In this document: one piece after another, positions 9,601-11,488 of the stretch
Layout of the letters: each line of letters opens with the position of its first letter
Numbering within the stretch: position 1 is the stretch's first letter
Assembly: GCA_025355225.1 (NCBI GenBank)
Contig: JANYAB010000647.1
Span: 1 to 11,488, forward strand
Source: Bacteroidota bacterium
Lineage (GTDB): Bacteria; Bacteroidota; Bacteroidia; Sphingobacteriales; Sphingobacteriaceae
Reading direction: 5' to 3'
DNA length: 11,488 bases
Notes under the pieces: generated by a model
What the model was told of the DNA's origin: nothing
What the model saw: only the letters and a program-made list of their open reading frames with translations
Database searches by the model: none
Made by a program: the position numbers and the translations under genes

Positions 9601-9651
9601 GGGGAAATACCTGTTGAAAAGGGAAAAGGTTGGCTTTTGGTAATTCAATAG
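6643..9651 (+). CDS. Large secreted glycoside-hydrolase-like protein (DUF6067/GH123-like), substrate unknown
   Basis: The ATG at 6643 (1002 residues) is chosen because it starts a signal peptide with cleavage near FAQ at 26-28; Cys20 is not in a canonical lipobox. The N-terminal third (about 30-340) looks all-beta, with a GIYYIYYLPY strand and a GTYAGIVKV immunoglobulin-like end. A linker motif follows, EPWKQTRLTWLNSS (349-362), that I associate with DUF6067-type proteins, then LLGRKLL. From about residue 620 a TIM-barrel-like domain appears, with KIYNTVRELS (688-697), GIDGIYLDD (771-779, Asp778/Asp779), IIDLHSANQ (802-810), TEVSG with Glu853, and a C-terminal beta domain. Asp778/779 and Glu853 are candidate catalytic acids. 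Family assignment is from memory of motifs. The gene is more AT-rich than the upstream operon and follows a broken signal peptide, so it may have arrived by recombination. A role in trimming sialoglycans is suggested only by position. Confidence 0.75.
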   Translation: MNKPSSLLKTILVGSFLYVCGSGSMFAQQLKYVSGNNNWNPDSLGNHRAVIEVTKTSIGASVIVEWRRRDDPTEKDIIVVDSTTNKRIWNVKAVNLSRETGTIYFEPVSGKGIYYIYYLPYHVIPQSNYPNAVYLKWNNKPDNSWLNAIRNNQLTPAKVNYLESVNALNSFYPMEVIATGSEVKKIQAEHQDKPFLVFQESRMYPIKMVADLPQRWIIQGNDQLFTDTIAKGENFSWQLGIYAFKSNLQHVQLHFSDFKCDRGGVIRASLFSCLNTNGTNWDNTVFKKNINITKGNIQAMWCLVTIPKNIVSGTYAGIVKVISNGNTAISVRVNLVVNNKTLPDGGVNEPWKQTRLTWLNSSIGQKNTVIKPYIALKIKGRAIKLLGRKLLIADNGLPAQIISYFTEEMTGIGTNPTPVLNSPMQLVAIKEDGNAVKWLAGNPAIIQNEPGKVSWSAVNKSPKLLMKVKGSVEFDGFIHYSVRLIALQNQNLNDIRMIIPFNKDIAQYMMGLNLKGGKMPEHYEWKWDVANKNQDGAWIGDVNAGLQFSLRDQHYSRPLNTNFYLDKPLVLPESWGNKGNGGINIAENQNVVSINNYSGARLMKKGDTLYYNFNLLITPFHAIDTKSQWGTRFYHKYENLNTIKATGATVINIHHGTPINPYINYPFIVHAAMKSYIDSAHNLGLKVKIYNTVRELSNSAYEIFPLRSLGHEVYSTGKGGGYSWLQEHLENDYIAAWYVPEVKDAAIVNSGMSRWHNYYAEGMNWLVNNVGIDGIYLDDVAFDRTTMKRIKRLLTQNGHPGIIDLHSANQYNKRDGFNNSANLYMEHFPYLNRLWFGEYFDYEHNDPDFFMTEVSGIPFGLMGEMLQGGGNPWRGMIYGMTNRMPWSDNADPRPIWKAWDNFGIKDSKMIGYWVKSNPVKTSDKDILATVYKKNKKVMIAIASWSTKEKNIKLLIDWNALKIDPQKATITAPAIENFQQAQNFSINGEIPVEKGKGWLLVIQ

Positions 9652-9685
9652 AAGTGATATTATGAATTCTATCTCACTATTAGTT

Positions 9686-9699
9686 CATCGGGCCCGATG
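9686..9699. repeat. Perfect 14-base palindrome, possible operator or cruciform
   Basis: CATCGGGCCCGATG equals its own reverse complement. It sits 34 bases after the stop of the glycoside-hydrolase-like gene in otherwise AT-rich DNA. As RNA it has no loop, so it is not a normal terminator. As DNA it could bind a dimeric protein, or be chance. Confidence 0.5.
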
Positions 9700-9999
9700 T
9701 AAGTTGGGTAAGCCACAACGAGCTAATTAAAATGTATTATGTATCTATCGATTTCTAAGGGCATAAGATACCTAATCTTTTAATCTTCATTTCGATTCCT
9801 TGATTTTATATATTTTGGTTTCAGGCATGGCACGAATGTTTTGAAAATTAGGAGGAGCCGATAATTACTACTTATATCACATTTTTTAAGCGGTGTTATT
9901 ATTGTTAATTTATAACAAACTAATGCCTGTAAACTATTGATAAACCAACTTCATAAAGCTGCCTCTTTTTTTATACCTGGTTATGCCGTTATAAACTTT

Positions 10000-10159
10000 T
10001 CCGGTTGCGATTCTGGGGGCAGGCGAAGATGATAAGGTAAATTTTGAAAGATACCGGATGTTGACAAAGACAGTTGAGGCTTATGTAACTGACATAACAC
10101 GACAGCGCCAATTGATTGAAATTGCCAAAGTGGCTTTTTTTAAAAGCAATAACCTGTAA
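10000..10159 (+). pseudogene. Possible relic of a PAS-domain sensor kinase
   Basis: After a TAA at 9991-9993 the frame reads TFPVAILGAG..., continues through GEDDKVNFERYRML to VTDITRQRQLIEIA, and stops at 10157. The pattern of a beta strand, then DIT, then charged residues and a helix is what the end of a PAS/PAC domain looks like just before the dimerisation helix of histidine kinases. No good start codon or ribosome binding site precedes it, and no kinase domain follows, so it would be a fragment. The likeness is by eye on about 25 residues. An unrelated short peptide or chance open frame is possible. Confidence 0.3.
10124..10141 (+). terminator. Weak intrinsic-terminator-like hairpin with T7
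   Basis: GCCA (10124-10127), loop AAG and TGGC (10131-10134) are followed at once by seven T. The four-pair stem is short for an efficient terminator, but the T-run is good. It is the only terminator-like site I see on the plus strand after the operon, 473 bases past the last stop codon. It lies inside the possible kinase relic. Confidence 0.25.
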
Positions 10160-10189
10160 TAAAAAATTAAAATTGAAACAATGAAAAGG

Positions 10190-10207
10190 GGGGCCCTTGT
10201 CGGCCCC
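10190..10207. other. GC-rich hairpin upstream of the 185-residue protein gene
   Basis: GGGGCC and GGCCCC form a six-pair all-GC stem around a six-base loop (CTTGTC), extendable by two G-T pairs. It lies 25 bases before the ATG at 10233 in AT-rich DNA. Read on the minus strand it is followed by a short T-run, so it might end minus-strand transcription. Read on the plus strand it would be a leader stem-loop that could affect translation or mRNA stability. Confidence 0.4.
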
Positions 10208-10232
10208 TTATAAACTGTTTACCCTGTTAAAA

Positions 10233-10790
10233 ATGAAGTATACACATTTAATTATTACCGGGCTCATGTTTCTAAGCATCGTTGTGCACCCGGCAGCACA
10301 GCCATCAGTAGGCGGGGGGCAATCAAAATCCCTTTATAACGCCGCATATACGAAACCGCCTGTAGCGATGACTAACCAGGAGTATTGCGACAGGTTAATG
10401 GAGATTCATGACACCCTCAATATTTATCATGAAGCCATGTTTAACGATTTTAAAACCGCATACAAGGCAAGACCCCAAACATGGGGTATTATAGCTAAAT
10501 ATCGTAAATACACGCAGGATTACTGCGAGTTTAATCTCTTTTATTTATACAAATTGCCCCAGGTTGGAGATGCAAAGAAATTTGAATTGTCACTAAGCGA
10601 AGTTGTTACCGACAATTGGGACATGGCAGGTATTTGTCAGGAGTTTGAAAATCTGAAACCGGGGGCCAGTGAGAATATATTGGCGGAAATATTTGAAAGG
10701 TTGGTTGCCAAAAAAAATAAATGGGAGATAGACCTGGCAGTGTTTTACGCAAACAGGGACCTGTATAAATACAAATATGGTCTCAAATAA
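10233..10790 (+). CDS. Secreted protein of unknown function, 185 residues
   Basis: The family is not recognised. The ATG at 10233 is preferred over the upstream in-frame TTG at 10197 because it opens directly into a signal peptide (MKYTH, hydrophobic 6-18, likely cleavage after HPAA at 19-22). The mature part starts with a Gly/Ser/Gln-rich linker (residues 23-34). The rest appears mostly helical, rich in Tyr, Lys and aromatic residues, with three cysteines at 52, 98 and 135. An odd number means at most one disulfide. No catalytic motif, lipobox or membrane segment beyond the signal is visible. Codon use looks like a normal coding sequence, with many acidic and lysine residues late in the protein. 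The gene is isolated, with 581 bases before it and relic-filled DNA after it, so no function follows from context. Confidence 0.75.
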   Translation: MKYTHLIITGLMFLSIVVHPAAQPSVGGGQSKSLYNAAYTKPPVAMTNQEYCDRLMEIHDTLNIYHEAMFNDFKTAYKARPQTWGIIAKYRKYTQDYCEFNLFYLYKLPQVGDAKKFELSLSEVVTDNWDMAGICQEFENLKPGASENILAEIFERLVAKKNKWEIDLAVFYANRDLYKYKYGLK

Positions 10791-10795
10791 AAACT
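10780..10795 (+). repeat. 16-base direct repeat, copy 1
   Basis: GTCTCAAATAAAAACT spans the last codons and stop of the 185-residue protein gene. An identical copy lies at 11321-11336. Similar bases (TATAAAT) occur upstream of both copies, so the repeat may be part of a longer degraded duplication. Confidence 0.6.
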
Positions 10796-10836
10796 ACCGT
10801 CGCTATTGTACCAACTGTTATAATCCGACTCAAATT

Positions 10837-10988
10837 ATGAAAAAATCCTTTTTGTTAAAACAATTGGTGATGATAGCATCATTGCCGTGTGCTTTACCTT
10901 AAACGCCGGCGCACACTCCTTGCACAAAACAAAGCAAGTAAGCTCAATCCATAAAATTGAAGGTGTTGTTATGCTTCACTTAATGTGA
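10837..10988 (+). pseudogene. Secreted-protein gene start, broken by a one-base frameshift
   Basis: ATG at 10837 begins MKKSFLLKQLVMIASLPCALP and hits TAA at 10900-10902. Shifting one base at the T run near 10893 (codons TTT ACC TTA AAC) keeps the frame open through FTLNAGAHS and onward to a TGA at 10986. The joined product has a convincing signal peptide ending at LNAGA. This fits loss of one T from a GCTTTTACC sequence. The visible mature part (about 22 residues, including IHKIEGVV) is too short to identify. TonB-dependent receptors of Bacteroidota begin in this style, but that is a guess. A second break follows soon after, so the gene is dead or the rest is gone. Confidence 0.5.
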
Positions 10989-11058
10989 CTTCCCGACGAT
11001 TGGTCAATTAGGTTCTGCTGATATGTTGTATTTGTTTTCTCATACCAACTACCAATAA

Positions 11059-11226
11059 ATTTATGCTTCTAAAGGTGCAGAAGAGTATTTATCTGCTGCT
11101 GTCATCAATTTATGCCAATATCCCGCAGCAGCCCCGAAAGCTCGTCTTTGGCATAAGGGGAAATTAGCTTGTTTTTCAATGATAAATTGGCCCGGAGTCA
11201 TGAAGTTATGCACAGGCTTAGTGTAA
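11059..11226. other. GC-richer patch with overlapping open frames on both strands
   Basis: Three frames are open together. On the plus strand, one runs 11059-11226 (55 codons, no early ATG) and another from an ATG at 11063 to 11167 (34 codons, signal-peptide-like start MLLKVQKSIYLLLSS). On the minus strand, an ATG at 11201 runs to a stop at 11061 (46 codons, including AFGAAAGYWHKLMTAAD). The patch is less AT-rich than its surroundings, as old coding DNA would be. I recognise none of the translations. The minus frame looks most protein-like, but this is weak. Confidence 0.25.
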
Positions 11227-11320
11227 AATATACAATATTAAATGATTGCAATTGATGCCAAAAATGCAAACACAAAATGCGTAATAAAGCAAATTAGCCT
11301 TATAAATGCACTAAAAAGTA

Positions 11321-11336
11321 GTCTCAAATAAAAACT
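11321..11336 (+). repeat. 16-base direct repeat, copy 2
   Basis: GTCTCAAATAAAAACT, identical to 10780-10795 and 541 bases downstream of it, here in non-coding DNA. In copy 1 it encodes the C-terminus and stop of the secreted protein, so copy 2 may be the tail of a lost paralogue or a duplication end. Confidence 0.55.
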
Positions 11337-11488
11337 TACATAGTGTAAAAATTATAGGTGAATACCCGAATGTTGATCATAAACAGACAAAAATCAGACG
11401 TTTCGCCTAAAAAATAGCATGTAATTAGTGAAAACAACTGAATATGAATTACTGTATAGGTAATTAGCCCAAAACCCTGAACCTTTAC

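Larger units (their letters stand above)
9652..10232. other. AT-rich gene-poor spacer with relics and hairpins
   Basis: No convincing intact gene lies between the glycoside-hydrolase-like gene and the 185-residue secreted protein gene. A weak hairpin directly follows the stop codon (AGT-GATA pairing with TATC-ACT, two-base bulge), but it has no T-tract. The spacer also holds a perfect palindrome, a possible PAS-kinase relic, a small hairpin with a run of seven T, and a GC-rich hairpin, listed separately where supported. The strong AGGAGGAG at 9849-9856 is not followed by a start codon at usable distance. No clear Bacteroidota promoter (TTTG and TAnnTTTG) was found by eye. Confidence 0.7.
10791..11488. 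other. AT-rich region without intact genes, probable gene graveyard
   Basis: About 700 bases with no intact gene on either strand. It holds a frameshifted secreted-protein start (10837-10988), a short open frame at 10987-11058 (TIGQLGSADMLYLF...) with no start upstream, a patch with overlapping open frames (11059-11226), and the second copy of a 16-base repeat. Past 11337 I see only AT-rich sequence with a small inverted repeat, TTACA-TAG-TGTAA at 11336-11348, which could be an operator or a weak hairpin. Confidence 0.65.

Noticed and set aside
9828..9843. TGGCACG-like sigma-54 promoter
   Set aside because: The -24 half is good, but the GC expected ten bases after the GG is TT, and no gene starts at a suitable distance.
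9849..9856. Strong Shine-Dalgarno-like AGGAGGAG
   Set aside because: No ATG, GTG or TTG follows at usable spacing, and the frame from the nearest weak codon closes after about 14 codons.

Overview
The window reads as chromosomal DNA from a Bacteroidota bacterium, probably a Sphingobacteriaceae member such as Mucilaginibacter or Pedobacter. The grounds are moderate GC, weak or absent Shine-Dalgarno sequences, short signal peptides ending near Ala-Gln, and a gene order and protein types typical of that group. The genus is inference only.

Bases 1-6507 hold a tightly packed plus-strand sialic acid utilisation operon. In order it encodes a Kelch-type sialic acid mutarotase of the cyclically permuted kind (5' end outside the window), an MFS transporter of NanT type, a two-module sialate O-acetylesterase (SGNH plus SASA domains), an N-acylglucosamine 2-epimerase family protein (ManNAc to GlcNAc), and a secreted GH33 exo-sialidase. 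Gaps between genes are -3 to +13 bases. The proposed flow is as follows. The exported sialidase releases sialic acid and the esterase strips O-acetyl groups that would block it. The mutarotase speeds the alpha-to-beta anomer change and the transporter imports the sugar. A lyase (NanL), expected outside the window, yields ManNAc, which the epimerase turns into GlcNAc.

Bases 6508-9651 hold a 1002-residue secreted glycoside-hydrolase-like protein of DUF6067/GH123-like type. It is more AT-rich than the operon. It begins just downstream of a broken, in-frame signal-peptide-like stretch (start at 6508, amber codon at 6526), which suggests a rearrangement at this junction. Its substrate is unknown; position suggests a role on sialoglycans.

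Bases 9652-11488 are gene-poor and AT-rich. The only convincing gene is a 185-residue secreted protein of unknown function (10233-10790). Around it lie probable gene relics: a possible PAS/histidine-kinase tail (about 10000-10159), a secreted-protein start with a one-base frameshift (10837-10988), and a more GC-rich patch with overlapping open frames on both strands (11059-11226). There are also a perfect 14-base palindrome, a GC-rich hairpin and a 16-base direct repeat 541 bases apart. I saw no tRNA, rRNA, CRISPR array or intact insertion sequence.
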